Assembly (NCBI GenBank): GCA_031972835.1
Contig: DALYDX010000004.1
Location: forward strand, 1 to 57,628
Origin: CAZLWF01 sp031972835
Lineage (GTDB): Bacteria > Patescibacteriota > Minisyncoccia > Phycocordibacterales > UBA9973
Reading direction: 5' to 3'
Length of the DNA stretch: 57,628 nucleotides
Within the stretch, counting starts at the first letter, position 1. The number at the start of each line of letters is the position of its first letter. This document shows, one piece after another, positions 1-8,797 of this stretch. The notes below the pieces were generated by a model. That model had not been told where the DNA came from, searched no databases, and worked only from the letters and a program-made list of their open reading frames with translations. A program made the translations under genes and the position numbers.

Positions 1-2294
1 TTTATTTTCCTCAATCTTTGGAGCCTGTGATGCGTCCAATCTTTTGTTTAGTACGATTATCTCATCGCGAAGTATCGCTGCTGTCTCAAAGTCGAGCTCC
101 TTTACAGCTTTGTTCATATCACGTTCTTTGATCTTTATAATCTTGTCATACACAAGTTTCTCGCGTTCTTCGTCTGAAAGCAAAAGTTTCTTGATTGTCT
201 TTGACTCACTCTTTTCTTTCTTGTTCAGATCCTTTGCATATACCTTCTTGAATAGTTCAATATCGAGCGCGAGCTCACCCATTACAGCCTTGTCATGCTT
301 GCTATCCATCTCCTCGGTAATATCCTTGATGCGCTTCATGATAGTTTTTGGGGTGATACCATGCTTTTTGTTATACGCAATTTGAATATTTCTGCGGCGA
401 GTAGTCTCATCTATGGCGCGCTTCATAGAATCTGTAAGCCTGTCAGCGTAGAGTATGACCCTGCCTTCAGCATTTCGAGCCGCACGTCCAATAGTTTGTA
501 TGAGTGATACATCACTGCGCAAAAACCCTTCTTTGTCCGCATCGAGAATCCCAATTAGTGCTACCTCAGGCAAGTCCAAGCCTTCACGAAGTAAGTTTAC
601 TCCGACGAGTACATCGAACTCTCCTTTTCGGAACTGAGTAAGAATACGAATACGATCAATAGTTTTTATTTCACTGTGTAGATATTCTGCTTTTATCTTT
701 TTGTCTTTCAAATATACTGACAAATCTTCTGCCATCTTTTTAGTGAGCGTTGTCGCTATAACTCTAAAACCACGTTTGATAGTCGCCTCTGACTCACTTA
801 TAAAATCCTGAATCTGACCACCGTATCCATTTTTTTCTAGAATCGGCTTTAGAATAATTTCCGGATCAAGCAATCCTGTCGGACGTATAATCTGCTCCAC
901 TATTTGTACAGATTCTTCTCGCTCTATTATAGATGGTGTTGCCGACGTATATATAACCTGACCAATACGCTCACTGAACTCTTCATATCGAAGTGGACGA
1001 TTGTCTTTTGCTGATGGTAGACGAAAACCGAATTCAACAAGAGTACCCTTTCGAGACGCATCACCTGCATACATACCTCTGAGCTGCGGAAGTGTTACAT
1101 GGGATTCGTCGATCACAGTTAGAAATTCTGGCTTACCTTTTTTGTCGTGTGGAAAATACGAGAGTAGTGTCTCTGGTGGCTCACCTACAGACTTACCAGA
1201 CATATGCCTGGAATAGTTTTCAATCCCAGAACAATATCCAACCTCTTTGATCATAGCGAGATCATATGTTGTGCGGCGTTTAATACGCTCTGCTTCAAGC
1301 AACTTCCCTTCTTTTTCAAAATATTTAAGTTGATCTTTGAGCTCTTTTTGGATTGCTTTGATTGCAATATCTTTTTGTTTCGGATCAGTAAGAAAGTGCT
1401 TTGCGGGGAACAGAAACATACTCTTTGGTTTTTCTAAAACATGCGAAGATACTGGGTCAACAATCAAAATTTCTGAAATTTTATTTTTATCTATAAAAAT
1501 CTGGTACATGAAAGTTTCAGATACGGGCATGATATCTATACGATTGCCGAGCGAACGAAACTGTCCAGAATTTAGATCTGCGTTTGTGCGAGTGTAGTGG
1601 ATACCAATAAGACTTCGCAGCAGGTCGTTACGCATAGCTTTATCTCCAACTCCGAGCATCAAATGCTCTTTTTGATATTGCTCCGGAGAACCAAGACCGT
1701 AGATACATGATACAGATGCGACGATTATCACATCCTTGCGTGTCAGGAGGGCTTGAGTGGAAGCGTGCCGGAGACGATCGATTTCTTCGTTGATCTGTGC
1801 ATCTTTTTCTATGTATGTATCAGTTGTTGGTAAGTATGCTTCTGGCTGGTAGAAGTCGTAGTATGAGACAAAGTAGTGCACAGCAGCATCTGGGAAAAAT
1901 TCACGATACTCTTGGGCAAGCTGAGCGGCAAGGGTTTTATTGTGTGCGATCACNNNNNNNNNNNNNNNNNNNNNNNNNNNNNNNNNNNNNNNNNNNNNNN
2001 NNNNNNNNNNNNNNNNNNNNNNNNNNNNNNNNNNNNNNNNNNNNNNNNNNNNNATTCACGATACTCTTGGGCAAGCTGAGCGGCAAGGGTTTTATTGTGT
2101 GCGATCACGAGAGTCGGTTGATTATTTTGCGCTATCACGTTTGCAATAGAAAAAGTCTTACCTGTGCCAGTTGCACCCAAAAGGGTCTGCTTTTGCATAC
2201 CTTTTTTAAGACCGCCGACGAGCTCTTTTATCGCCTTAGGTTGATCACCTGCCGGAGCCCAATCGCTTTTAAGTTTGAAAATGTTGTCTGCCAT
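1..2294 (-). CDS. uvrB: UvrB, excinuclease ABC subunit B (3' end cut by window; internal N gap)
   Basis: UvrB is the helicase-like damage-verification subunit of nucleotide excision repair. It is loaded by UvrA and recruits UvrC. Visible are the N-terminal SDWAPAGDQPKAI motif, Walker A GATGTGKTFS near residue 40, IAHNKTLAAQL, the beta-hairpin region around YYDFYQPEAYLP, the DESHVTLPQ Walker B, helicase motifs V and VI (LREGLDLPE, QTIGRAARN), and a C-terminal UVR motif (LDFETAAILRDEI) that binds UvrC. The frame is still open at base 1, so only the last few residues are missing. A 100-N gap at 1954-2053 sits between two identical 55-bp copies. Keeping one copy and no Ns gives an uninterrupted UvrB (the REF of one side joins FFPDAAVHYF). 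The start ATG fits the family. No strong Shine-Dalgarno sequence is visible. Confidence 0.97.
1899..2108. repeat. Assembly gap of 100 N flanked by a 55-bp exact duplication
   Basis: Bases 1899-1953 and 2054-2108 are identical over 55 bp and bracket exactly 100 N. The duplicated segment is inside uvrB. Collapsing it to one copy restores the frame. This is the signature of two contigs that overlap by one k-mer and were joined by a scaffolder. It is not a real duplication. Confidence 0.93.
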
Positions 2295-2300
2295 ATAAAA

Positions 2301-2723
2301 TTAAAACCATACTTTTTTTGAATATTTATCATACTCAATAAAATTTTCTTTAAGTAATTTATTCTCTCTTTTAGCTCTTAGAGCCTGAACGATAATGATA
2401 AGAACAAAAAATATACCTATATATAAGTTTTTTGTGGCAATAAGCAGGCCAAGGTATGAAATTGATGAAAAAATATAAACAGGGTGTTTTATTTTTGAAT
2501 AAATTCCATGGGTTTTTAGAGATTTAGCTATTGGTAAAACTTCAAAATTTTTACCAAGTTGTATTCTTGACACAATCCAAAAGATTGTTGAAAACACACT
2601 TGTTAAAACCCCAAATATATAATATCCATTCATCTCCAAATTTAAAACAGCATAAGTCCAAAGTCCTATAAACAGAACTAAATCTATATAGATATCCGTA
2701 AAAAATACCTTCATGAATTTCAT
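2301..2723 (-). CDS. Isoprenylcysteine carboxyl methyltransferase-like membrane protein
   Basis: This is a 140-residue integral membrane protein with about four hydrophobic segments. The C-terminal half carries the family pattern of the ICMT/phospholipid methyltransferase superfamily: a KHPVYIFS motif followed by a membrane helix and a charged tail with RENKLLKENF and YDKYSKKV. In that family this region binds S-adenosylmethionine and methylates small lipophilic substrates. The real substrate cannot be read from the sequence. A TAAAGT hexamer lies 6 nt before the ATG, consistent with a leaderless transcript. The gene ends 7 nt before the uvrB start and may be co-transcribed with it. Confidence 0.75.
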   Translation of the reverse strand: MKFMKVFFTDIYIDLVLFIGLWTYAVLNLEMNGYYIFGVLTSVFSTIFWIVSRIQLGKNFEVLPIAKSLKTHGIYSKIKHPVYIFSSISYLGLLIATKNLYIGIFFVLIIIVQALRAKRENKLLKENFIEYDKYSKKVWF

Positions 2724-2754
2724 ATCTACACTTTACGCTATTTGAGAAAAAATA

Positions 2755-2779
2755 AAAAGCTGTAAATAAAACAGCTTTT
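2755..2779 (-). terminator. Intrinsic terminator after the DUF1653-like gene
   Basis: A 9-bp stem (AAAAGCTGT / ACAGCTTTT) with a 7-nt loop is followed on the minus strand by a T-rich tract. It lies just below the stop of the gene at 2785. Confidence 0.8.
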
Positions 2780-2784
2780 AAAAA

Positions 2785-3129
2785 TCATTTATACATCTTA
2801 TCTCTGATGTATAAGAGTCTTTTTATTTCATCTTCATCTATTACACGAACAAACTTTTCTACAATACCGCTTTCAGTTGTTTTTGGATCCATAAAACCAT
2901 TACCATCCTTGTCATGCAGAGGACGATTATCAATCATACCCAGACGATAAACTGGTGATTCGTACAAAGGTCTGTAGCTTACAATAATATCTCCTGTTTC
3001 AGTGTTTGGACCAACGCCGATAACTTCATACATACATTCACCTTCCGGCATACTATCTTCCCGTTTCCAGTGTTTATAGAAACCGTTCTCTGGAGCGTCC
3101 GCTGGGCGAACTAATGCTAGTTTTTCCAT
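2785..3129 (-). CDS. DUF1653-like small protein
   Basis: This soluble protein of about 114 residues has the layout of DUF1653 proteins: an aromatic FYKHWK segment, MYEVIGVGPNTETGD, a VSYRPLYES strand, and a C-terminal EKFVRVIDEDE. Members are small beta-rich proteins of unknown function. The open frame extends 11 codons further to a GTG at 3162. I prefer the ATG at 3129 because a TATACT -10-like box lies about 15 nt before it, inside the longer version. The gene stands alone between two hairpin terminators. Confidence 0.7.
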   Translation of the reverse strand: MEKLALVRPADAPENGFYKHWKREDSMPEGECMYEVIGVGPNTETGDIIVSYRPLYESPVYRLGMIDNRPLHDKDGNGFMDPKTTESGIVEKFVRVIDEDEIKRLLYIRDKMYK

Positions 3130-3167
3130 ATATTGTTTTTTGAGAGTATATACTAAGGACACAAAAA

Positions 3168-3193
3168 TAAAAAGCGGAATTTTCCGCTTTTGT
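3168..3193 (-). terminator. Intrinsic terminator of the 3199-3654 gene
   Basis: The stem AAAAGCGGAA / TTCCGCTTTT is followed on the minus strand by TTTTTATTTTTG. It lies directly below the stop codon of the upstream gene. Confidence 0.8.
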
Positions 3194-3198
3194 ATATT

Positions 3199-3654
3199 TT
3201 ATAAACACTCCAAATCTGCCAGTCGGAGCTGAACAAACACAGACTCTCTTCTTTTAATTCTATCAATCAGACCATCGTCGTCATGATATTTTTTGAATAT
3301 CGGAAGTATTTCGGCAATTAGTTCTTCTGTAACCTGAAGACGATAAGAGACAATTGTGGCCAAGTACTCTTTTTCTTCAAATTTGAAACTAAAAGTAGCC
3401 TGTTTATTGGCCGTCAACAAGTCCTTGATGTTTTTATTCAAAACAACCAGGAGATCAAAGTCTATCGCCCTAGGGTCAATAAAAAAAGGGACCTCCTCAT
3501 TGTTCCACCCCTTGTTGTGAGTAAAAACACTGACAGATCCGTGTCTCATTTTTTTTGAGACTACCATGAGCCTCTTGGCTCCAAAAGTACTTTTTGTTAA
3601 AACGTTTTCTGCTGGCATAGTATATTTTTTTAGAATGAACTTAGAACAACCCAT
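3199..3654 (-). CDS. Hypothetical protein, 151 residues
   Basis: I do not recognise a family. The product is a mixed alpha/beta soluble protein with no signal peptide or membrane segment. The middle reads FFIDPRAIDFDLLVVLNKNIKDLL, and the end is charged (DRIKRRESVFVQLRLADLECL). An internal ATG at codon 13 is an alternative start, but a TATACT sequence abuts it directly, so the longer form is kept. The gene begins 36 nt after the tgt stop and may be the last gene of the proS-mreB-mreC-tgt operon. A strong terminator follows. Confidence 0.6.
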   Translation of the reverse strand: MGCSKFILKKYTMPAENVLTKSTFGAKRLMVVSKKMRHGSVSVFTHNKGWNNEEVPFFIDPRAIDFDLLVVLNKNIKDLLTANKQATFSFKFEEKEYLATIVSYRLQVTEELIAEILPIFKKYHDDDGLIDRIKRRESVFVQLRLADLECL

Positions 3655-3689
3655 ATTAGCCCCAGAAGGTAGAATTGTAAAGCTAGGGT

Positions 3690-4919
3690 CTAATTCAGAT
3701 ATTCTTTTAGAAAAACATCTTTATACTGTTCAAATCTACCATCAACCAAAGCTTCGCGCGCACCTATTACCAAGTGTGTCAAAAAATAAATATTGTGTAT
3801 AGAGGCTAATGTTGCTGCAAGCATTTCCTTTGCGCGAAAGAGGTGCGAAACATAAGTGCGTGTATAATTTTTACAAGTATAACAGCCACATCTATCGTCT
3901 ATAGGGCCAAAGTCGTCTGTGAACTGAGCATTCATAATATTGATTTTACCTTTTCGGGTATATAAAGTTCCATTTCGCCCATTACGAGTTGGCAGTACAC
4001 AGTCAAACAGATCTATCCCTCGCTCAATTCCCATGAGCAAATCTTCTGGCTCACCTATACCAAGCAAATGCCTTGGTTTGTCTTCTGGTAATATTTTGGT
4101 CGTCCACTCTACAGCACTCTCCATATCCACCTTTGCAAATGATCCACCAATCCCAAAACCATCAAAACCTTTACCGTCTTCGGTCTTCATATCACGCAAA
4201 ACTTCAGCGGATTTTTTACGTAAATTTTCAAAACGTGCACCCTGTACGATTCCAAACAAGGCAATATCTTTTTTATTTTCAGACAGTAATTTATGGTGGT
4301 GGACAAGAGAACGCTTCGCCCAAGCATGTGTACGATCAAGAGACTCTTCTTGATAATGCTCTGTTTCAGTTGGTGATGTGCACTCATCGAATGCAAATAT
4401 CATATCCGCACCCAGATTGTGTTGAATCTCAATAGATCTCTCAGGTGTTATGTAGTGAAGCGACCCATCCAAGTGCGAACGAAAAGAAACCCCATCATTG
4501 CCGATAGATGCAAGTCGTGGAATTTCAGAATCAATTGAACGTTCTGCAATCTGTAGACTAGGATCTGTAATTTTCGTAATTTTTGAAATATCTTTTCCGT
4601 ATGCAGCTCCAAGTGAAAAAACTTGAAAACCTCCAGAGTCTGTCATCGTAGGGCCCGACCAATTCATAAATTTACCCAAGCCTCCAGCTTTTTCTACAAG
4701 CTCATCTCCTGGTTGTAGATACATATGATACGTGTTTGCGAGAGCAACTTGTACCCCTGCATCTACAAGCATCTCTGGGGTTAACGCTTTGGCAGTACCC
4801 TTTGTTGCTACAGTTACAAAAGCCGGAGTCTTGATCTCCCCATGCGGAGTTTTTATGATGCCCGCACGCGCAAGCCCATTTTTACTTCTAACTTCTATAG
4901 AAAATGAAAATCCGTTCAT
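3690..4919 (-). CDS. tgt: tRNA-guanine transglycosylase
   Basis: The enzyme exchanges G34 of tRNAs with GUN anticodons for queuine or its precursor. Visible are the base-pocket motif DSGGFQVFS with Asp94, the nucleophile Asp306 in FDCVLPTRNGRNG, and a complete zinc site (Cys344, Cys346, Cys349, His375). At 409 residues it is about 35 longer than the E. coli enzyme. The extra residues form an insertion after DSGGFQVFSLGAAYG, around residues 108-143. No queuosine biosynthesis genes are in the window. If none exist elsewhere, the cell must salvage a precursor (inference). The gene starts 3 nt after mreC and closes a proS-mreB-mreC-tgt operon. Confidence 0.96.
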   Translation of the reverse strand: MNGFSFSIEVRSKNGLARAGIIKTPHGEIKTPAFVTVATKGTAKALTPEMLVDAGVQVALANTYHMYLQPGDELVEKAGGLGKFMNWSGPTMTDSGGFQVFSLGAAYGKDISKITKITDPSLQIAERSIDSEIPRLASIGNDGVSFRSHLDGSLHYITPERSIEIQHNLGADMIFAFDECTSPTETEHYQEESLDRTHAWAKRSLVHHHKLLSENKKDIALFGIVQGARFENLRKKSAEVLRDMKTEDGKGFDGFGIGGSFAKVDMESAVEWTTKILPEDKPRHLLGIGEPEDLLMGIERGIDLFDCVLPTRNGRNGTLYTRKGKINIMNAQFTDDFGPIDDRCGCYTCKNYTRTYVSHLFRAKEMLAATLASIHNIYFLTHLVIGAREALVDGRFEQYKDVFLKEYLN

Positions 4920-4922
4920 AAC

Positions 4923-5714
4923 TTATTTTTTTACTTCAACATATTTTAAATATTGAACATTTACTGGACTGGTCAGAAGAATTTTCTGAAAAGGATCTCG
5001 TGGGTCGGATATTACACTAGACACGACCGCAACAGGTACATTGTCGAGAGACGGGAGTGATGCGAAAGTACCAACCGGAATCAATATATCTCTCGGGAGT
5101 GTTGCTTCAAAATTCTGCCCTCCGCGACCAATCAGATCGATAGAAATATTTGATCCAGACAAGATCACATTTGTAATATGTTTTGATTGTGAATATAAAA
5201 TAACTTTTGAACTTGAATTGTAAGCCTCACCTATAAAACCAATTGGAATATTCCCATACGCAAAAACCTTATCACCCACAGAAACTGCATTGTTTGCACC
5301 CTGGTCAATCACAAGTGTGTCATATGGACTTTGACTTGGCTTAGCTAAAACTACCGCAAGTAAACCTTTTTCTATAGTGGTTGTACGTCCGAATATCTCA
5401 CGCAATGAATCAGTCTCGCGAGCTTTTGCCTCAAGTTCTATCATGCCCGCCTGGAGACTTGATATTTTTTCATTTAACAAAATATTTTCTGCGACAAGAC
5501 TTTTCTTGCTCCGCCAAAGATCGTGCTTATAAGCAAAATATGAATCTATAGAATTACCTACTCGCCAAAATGGTGTCGCTATAGTATCAAAAAAACCACC
5601 TAGTGGACTGAGCGTGCGTGTCGTAGCAAGTATTATCACAACTCCAATAATCAAAATACCTACAACGTATGAAAATTTTCTACTGCGTTTTCTTTTATCT
5701 AGGAGGTAATTCAT
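4923..5714 (-). CDS. mreC: Rod shape-determining protein MreC
   Basis: MreC is a bitopic membrane protein that links the MreB cytoskeleton to peptidoglycan synthesis in the periplasmic or extracytoplasmic space. The 263-residue product has a short basic cytoplasmic end (KRKRSRKF), one membrane segment (about residues 15-31), and a coiled coil (about 68-105). The beta-domain follows, with the family pattern SPYDTLVIDQGANNAVSVGD and the GFIGEAYNSSSKVIL strand. It overlaps the mreB 3' end by 20 bp, which implies translational coupling. mreD is not present next to it. Confidence 0.95.
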   Translation of the reverse strand: MNYLLDKRKRSRKFSYVVGILIIGVVIILATTRTLSPLGGFFDTIATPFWRVGNSIDSYFAYKHDLWRSKKSLVAENILLNEKISSLQAGMIELEAKARETDSLREIFGRTTTIEKGLLAVVLAKPSQSPYDTLVIDQGANNAVSVGDKVFAYGNIPIGFIGEAYNSSSKVILYSQSKHITNVILSGSNISIDLIGRGGQNFEATLPRDILIPVGTFASLPSLDNVPVAVVSSVISDPRDPFQKILLTSPVNVQYLKYVEVKK

Positions 5715-6744
5715 CTTTTTGAGAATTCACTAAAACTTGTTTATATAGATCGAGATTATCTAAAACAATACCCGCACCGATCGCAACAGCAGAAAGTGGA
5801 TCCTCTGCAGTGTAGACTGGAATTTTCAAAACAGTCTGTAGTAATGTATCGAGACCGCCAAGCAGCGCTCCTCCGCCGACAACTATAATCCCACGATTCA
5901 TAATATCTGACAAAACCTCAGGTGGTGTGGTTTCCAATACCTCCTTGATCCCATCTATAAGCGCTCGTATAGAATTGGCTATAGCCTCGCGCACATCTGT
6001 ATCTGTAACCACAACCTCACGAGGAAGACCTGTTACAAGATCCCTGCCACGGACTGTGATCTCCATAAATTTCCCAGGCATAACAGAACCTATCGCAATC
6101 TTTACACTCTCGGCAGTTTTCTCACCAATCAAAAGTTTAAATTCATCTTTTAAGTACGCGACTATATCTGCATTCAATCTGTCTCCAGCAACATGTAGAT
6201 TTTTTGATTTCACAATTCCTCCGAGTGCTATAACTGCGATATCTGTAGTTCCTCCACCGATATCTATAACCATCGACCCAACAGGATCCATGATAGGAAG
6301 TCGTATACCTATAGCTGCAGCCATAGGCTCTTCGATAATGTGCACCTCACGAGCACCCGCTGAACGTGCCGCATCGTATACTGCGCGAGTTTCAACGTTT
6401 GTAATCCCGGATGGTACACCGATCACAACACGTGGACGCAAAAACTTTTTTGAAATTTTTTCTGCCTTACCAATATGATACGCAAGCATCTCCTCAGTAA
6501 CTTCGAAATCTGAAATCACACCGTCAACAAGTGGACGGATAGCACGAATATGTCCTGGAGTACGTCCGAGCATCTCTTTTGCCTCTGTACCTACTGCTAC
6601 GATCTGATCAGTCTTGGTATTGATCGCAACAACTGAAGGTTCGTTGATAACAACCCCATGACCTTTTAGATACACGAGAGTATTTGCAGTACCGAGGTCG
6701 ATACCGATGTCGTTTGAAAGTGAGTTTTGAAACTTCTCAAACAT
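5695..6744 (-). CDS. mreB: Actin-like cell shape protein MreB
   Basis: MreB is an actin-fold ATPase that forms membrane-associated filaments guiding lateral wall growth. The 349-residue protein is full length. The phosphate-1 loop GIDLGTANTLVYLKG is near residues 15-29, followed by EEPMAAAIG, the phosphate-2 motif DIGGGTTDIAVI near 165, and the adenosine motif GIIVVGGGALLGGL near 290. It starts 1 nt downstream of proS and overlaps mreC. Confidence 0.97.
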   Translation of the reverse strand: MFEKFQNSLSNDIGIDLGTANTLVYLKGHGVVINEPSVVAINTKTDQIVAVGTEAKEMLGRTPGHIRAIRPLVDGVISDFEVTEEMLAYHIGKAEKISKKFLRPRVVIGVPSGITNVETRAVYDAARSAGAREVHIIEEPMAAAIGIRLPIMDPVGSMVIDIGGGTTDIAVIALGGIVKSKNLHVAGDRLNADIVAYLKDEFKLLIGEKTAESVKIAIGSVMPGKFMEITVRGRDLVTGLPREVVVTDTDVREAIANSIRALIDGIKEVLETTPPEVLSDIMNRGIIVVGGGALLGGLDTLLQTVLKIPVYTAEDPLSAVAIGAGIVLDNLDLYKQVLVNSQKDELPPR

Positions 6745-6745
6745 A

Positions 6746-7996
6746 TTATTTTATTTTTTCTATAACTTCATCGAACGCGACCACACTTCCCTTTTCTTCA
6801 TTTCTTTTTTTGATTTCAACTCCACCGTCTTTGATACTTCTATCTGACACAACAAGTCTATATGGAATACCGAGCAAGTCTGCATCTGCAAATTTCTCTC
6901 CAGCCATAACACCAGAGCGATCGTCGAACAATACCTCGATATTTTCTTTCTGTAACATCCCATACACATTGTCTGCCTGTACTCTTGTTTCCGCATTTTC
7001 TCCAAGTACGAGCAGGTGCACACGAAATGGCGCTATTGCTTCCGGCCAAATGATTCCCTTGTCGTCTGATAGCACCTCTACAACAGTTCCCATGAGACGT
7101 GCTGGGCCTATACCATATGAACCCATGAACACAGACTTATTCTCACCAGTTTCAGTCTGATATTTCAAATCGAGCGCATCAGCAAAGCGTGTACCTAAAG
7201 TGAAAATATTACCTACTTCTACAGCTCGATTTTCAACCAAAGTATCTTTTGATAATCCGAGACTCTCGATAATCTCATCAGTATAGACTTCTTTGTTTAT
7301 AGCAATCCCCTTACTTTCATCTACATATATAGTATCTTCACCAGCACCTGTGATCGTCTGAAATTCATGAGAAAACTTCGAAAACATTCCTCCTGAAGCA
7401 AAAGTCATATATGTAAGATGTCCGATACCTACGCGATTGAAAATATTTTTATACGCAACTTTAGATTTTTCATAGAATTCATTGTGCTCAACTTCATCTT
7501 TTGAAAAAGAATATAAGTCTTTCATCACAAACTCGCGAGTGCGCATGATCCCACTTTTTGCACGAGTTTCATTTCGAAATTTTGTTTGAAATTGATACGC
7601 GTATCGTGGCAGGTCGCGATATGACTGTACGAATTCTTTTAGTAGCTTTGTCATCGGAGCTTCGTGAGTAACTGCAAGCCCGAGCTCTGTTTCATTTTTC
7701 AGTTTTGTTTTAAACCAAACATCCACCTGATCATCTGCCCATTGATTTGTAGGTTCCCATGTAGACTTTTCCTGAAGTGCAGTGAGTGTGACTTCTTGAC
7801 CGCCGATTGCATTCATTTCTTCGCGAATAATCTCAGTTATTTTATTTAAAACTCGGAGTCCGAGTGGTAGGTACGAATACACCCCGGCCATTTCTTTGTT
7901 TACAAAACCGCCCTTGATAAGAAGCTCAGCGTTCTTTGCAACCTCGTCCGCAGGGCTTTCCTTTTTAGTTTTTGTGAAGAGTTGTGTTTGTCTCAT
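6746..7996 (-). CDS. proS: Prolyl-tRNA synthetase, short form without editing insertion
   Basis: This class II enzyme charges tRNA-Pro. It has motif 1 near GLRVLNKITEIIREEMNAIGGQEV, motif 2 (YQFQTKFRNETRAKSGIMRTREF) and motif 3 (GSYGIGPARLMGT), followed by the anticodon-binding domain. At about 416 residues it lacks the roughly 180-residue INS editing domain of the E. coli type, like alphaproteobacterial and mitochondrial forms. The open frame starts four codons upstream at 8008. The ATG at 7996 is favoured because a TATTAT -10-like box occupies 8007-8012, overlapping the earlier ATG. It is the first gene of the proS-mreB-mreC-tgt operon, just below a terminator. Confidence 0.93.
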   Translation of the reverse strand: MRQTQLFTKTKKESPADEVAKNAELLIKGGFVNKEMAGVYSYLPLGLRVLNKITEIIREEMNAIGGQEVTLTALQEKSTWEPTNQWADDQVDVWFKTKLKNETELGLAVTHEAPMTKLLKEFVQSYRDLPRYAYQFQTKFRNETRAKSGIMRTREFVMKDLYSFSKDEVEHNEFYEKSKVAYKNIFNRVGIGHLTYMTFASGGMFSKFSHEFQTITGAGEDTIYVDESKGIAINKEVYTDEIIESLGLSKDTLVENRAVEVGNIFTLGTRFADALDLKYQTETGENKSVFMGSYGIGPARLMGTVVEVLSDDKGIIWPEAIAPFRVHLLVLGENAETRVQADNVYGMLQKENIEVLFDDRSGVMAGEKFADADLLGIPYRLVVSDRSIKDGGVEIKKRNEEKGSVVAFDEVIEKIK

Positions 7997-8034
7997 ATGT
8001 AGAGTCATAATACCTTAAAATTCCCAATAAAAAA

Positions 8035-8054
8035 AGCCCCCGAATTAGGGGGCT
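8035..8054 (-). terminator. Intrinsic terminator of the 8069-8593 gene
   Basis: A GC-rich 7-bp stem (AGCCCCC / GGGGGCT) with a 6-nt loop is followed on the minus strand by TTTTTTATT. Confidence 0.88.
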
Positions 8055-8068
8055 TCTAAGTATATATT

Positions 8069-8593
8069 TTAACGATAACCTATTCTATTGTAGAAATCAT
8101 ATTCATTCCAAATATTATCTTCGCGAATATTTAGAGCTTCAACAACATCAAGCAATGTGAGCAGCGAACCACCATACGGCCCTGCACTGTGCATTAGTTT
8201 CATATTCTCTCTTTGTTGTGCTTCTGAAGTGATGTACTTGAATATCCTTTTTAATATCATTTCCACATCATCTTGTGCAGGCTCAATTCTCCAATTGAGA
8301 GTTAGATAACGACCCATACCATATATTATTTCAGGTCCATATATCCTATGTAAAACATCTGTTATAAATTGCTCGTGTTTAGCTTCGCTAAAATCAACCG
8401 AACGGACATTACCACAAGACCTAACTAAGATATATCCCGCCGGCCTAGCATCATACCTACCTTCATTGGTGTCAGGATTTGCATAAATCAAAAATGCTTT
8501 TATCTGACCCTTAACATATTCTGAAGAATTACTGTATTCTTCTATTGCTTGAATTTGTTGTTTTTCATTTAGAAAACCTACTCTTTTTTTCAT
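8069..8593 (-). CDS. Hypothetical protein, 174 residues
   Basis: I recognise no family. The protein is soluble, without a signal peptide, and begins with a basic MKKRVGFLNEKQQ stretch. It contains an ARPAGYILVRSCGNVRSVDFSEAKHEQF segment and a helical C-terminal half. It is a single-gene transcription unit with a near-consensus promoter (8618-8646) and its own terminator, so it is probably expressed independently and fairly strongly. Confidence 0.75.
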   Translation of the reverse strand: MKKRVGFLNEKQQIQAIEEYSNSSEYVKGQIKAFLIYANPDTNEGRYDARPAGYILVRSCGNVRSVDFSEAKHEQFITDVLHRIYGPEIIYGMGRYLTLNWRIEPAQDDVEMILKRIFKYITSEAQQRENMKLMHSAGPYGGSLLTLLDVVEALNIREDNIWNEYDFYNRIGYR

Positions 8594-8617
8594 ATGAGAA
8601 CATTTTTAATTAATCGT

Positions 8618-8646
8618 ATTATATCATATTTTATACTTATAGTCAA
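8618..8646 (-). promoter_or_regulatory. Consensus sigma-70 promoter
   Basis: On the minus strand TTGACT (8641-8646) is separated by exactly 17 nt from TATAAT (8618-8623). The predicted start lies about 20 nt before the ATG of the 174-residue protein. Confidence 0.85.
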
Positions 8647-8678
8647 TCCTTCCCTTTTCCTACTAAATACTGTATTAT

Positions 8679-8797
8679 CAAAGGGTTCCGTGAAGGGGCT
8701 TTTTCATTTAAAAGTCCAAAGTACCCTTTGTAAATAAGCTGGGAATGCTTAAAAACGGAGCAGCCGCAAGGCATTATAATTAACCATAGAATTAACT
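8679..8797 (+). ncRNA. Structured rpsB 5' leader (candidate S2 autoregulatory RNA)
   Basis: The 120 nt before rpsB can fold extensively. P1 pairs 8679-8686 (CAAAGGGT) with 8723-8730 (ACCCTTTG), a perfect 8 bp. P2 inside it pairs 8696-8703 with 8710-8717, 8 bp with one G-U. P3 pairs 8744-8750 with 8768-8775 with one bulge, and holds a CGG/CCG mini-stem (8756-8758 with 8764-8766). Genes for ribosomal protein S2 are autoregulated through the leader in several bacteria, so that role is plausible here, but no known motif is matched. A TATTAT box at 8673-8678 could start this RNA. A TATAAT at 8775-8780 could give a shorter transcript. Confidence 0.5.

Noticed and set aside
1950..2294. Apparent frameshift or duplication breaking uvrB at the N gap
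   Set aside because: The 55-bp identical flanks and 100 N are an assembly join. Collapsing one copy gives an intact gene.
8711..8740. Resemblance between the rpsB leader (AAAGTACCCTTTG) and the rpoB leader region (AAAGTACCTTTTG)
   Set aside because: The genes are on opposite strands, so the RNAs would be complementary in sense and not alike. Most likely chance in AT-rich sequence.
8745..8783. 12-codon open frame (MLKNGAAARHYN) in the rpsB leader
   Set aside because: It coincides with a helix, has no codon bias or Shine-Dalgarno sequence, and a frame of this length is expected by chance.
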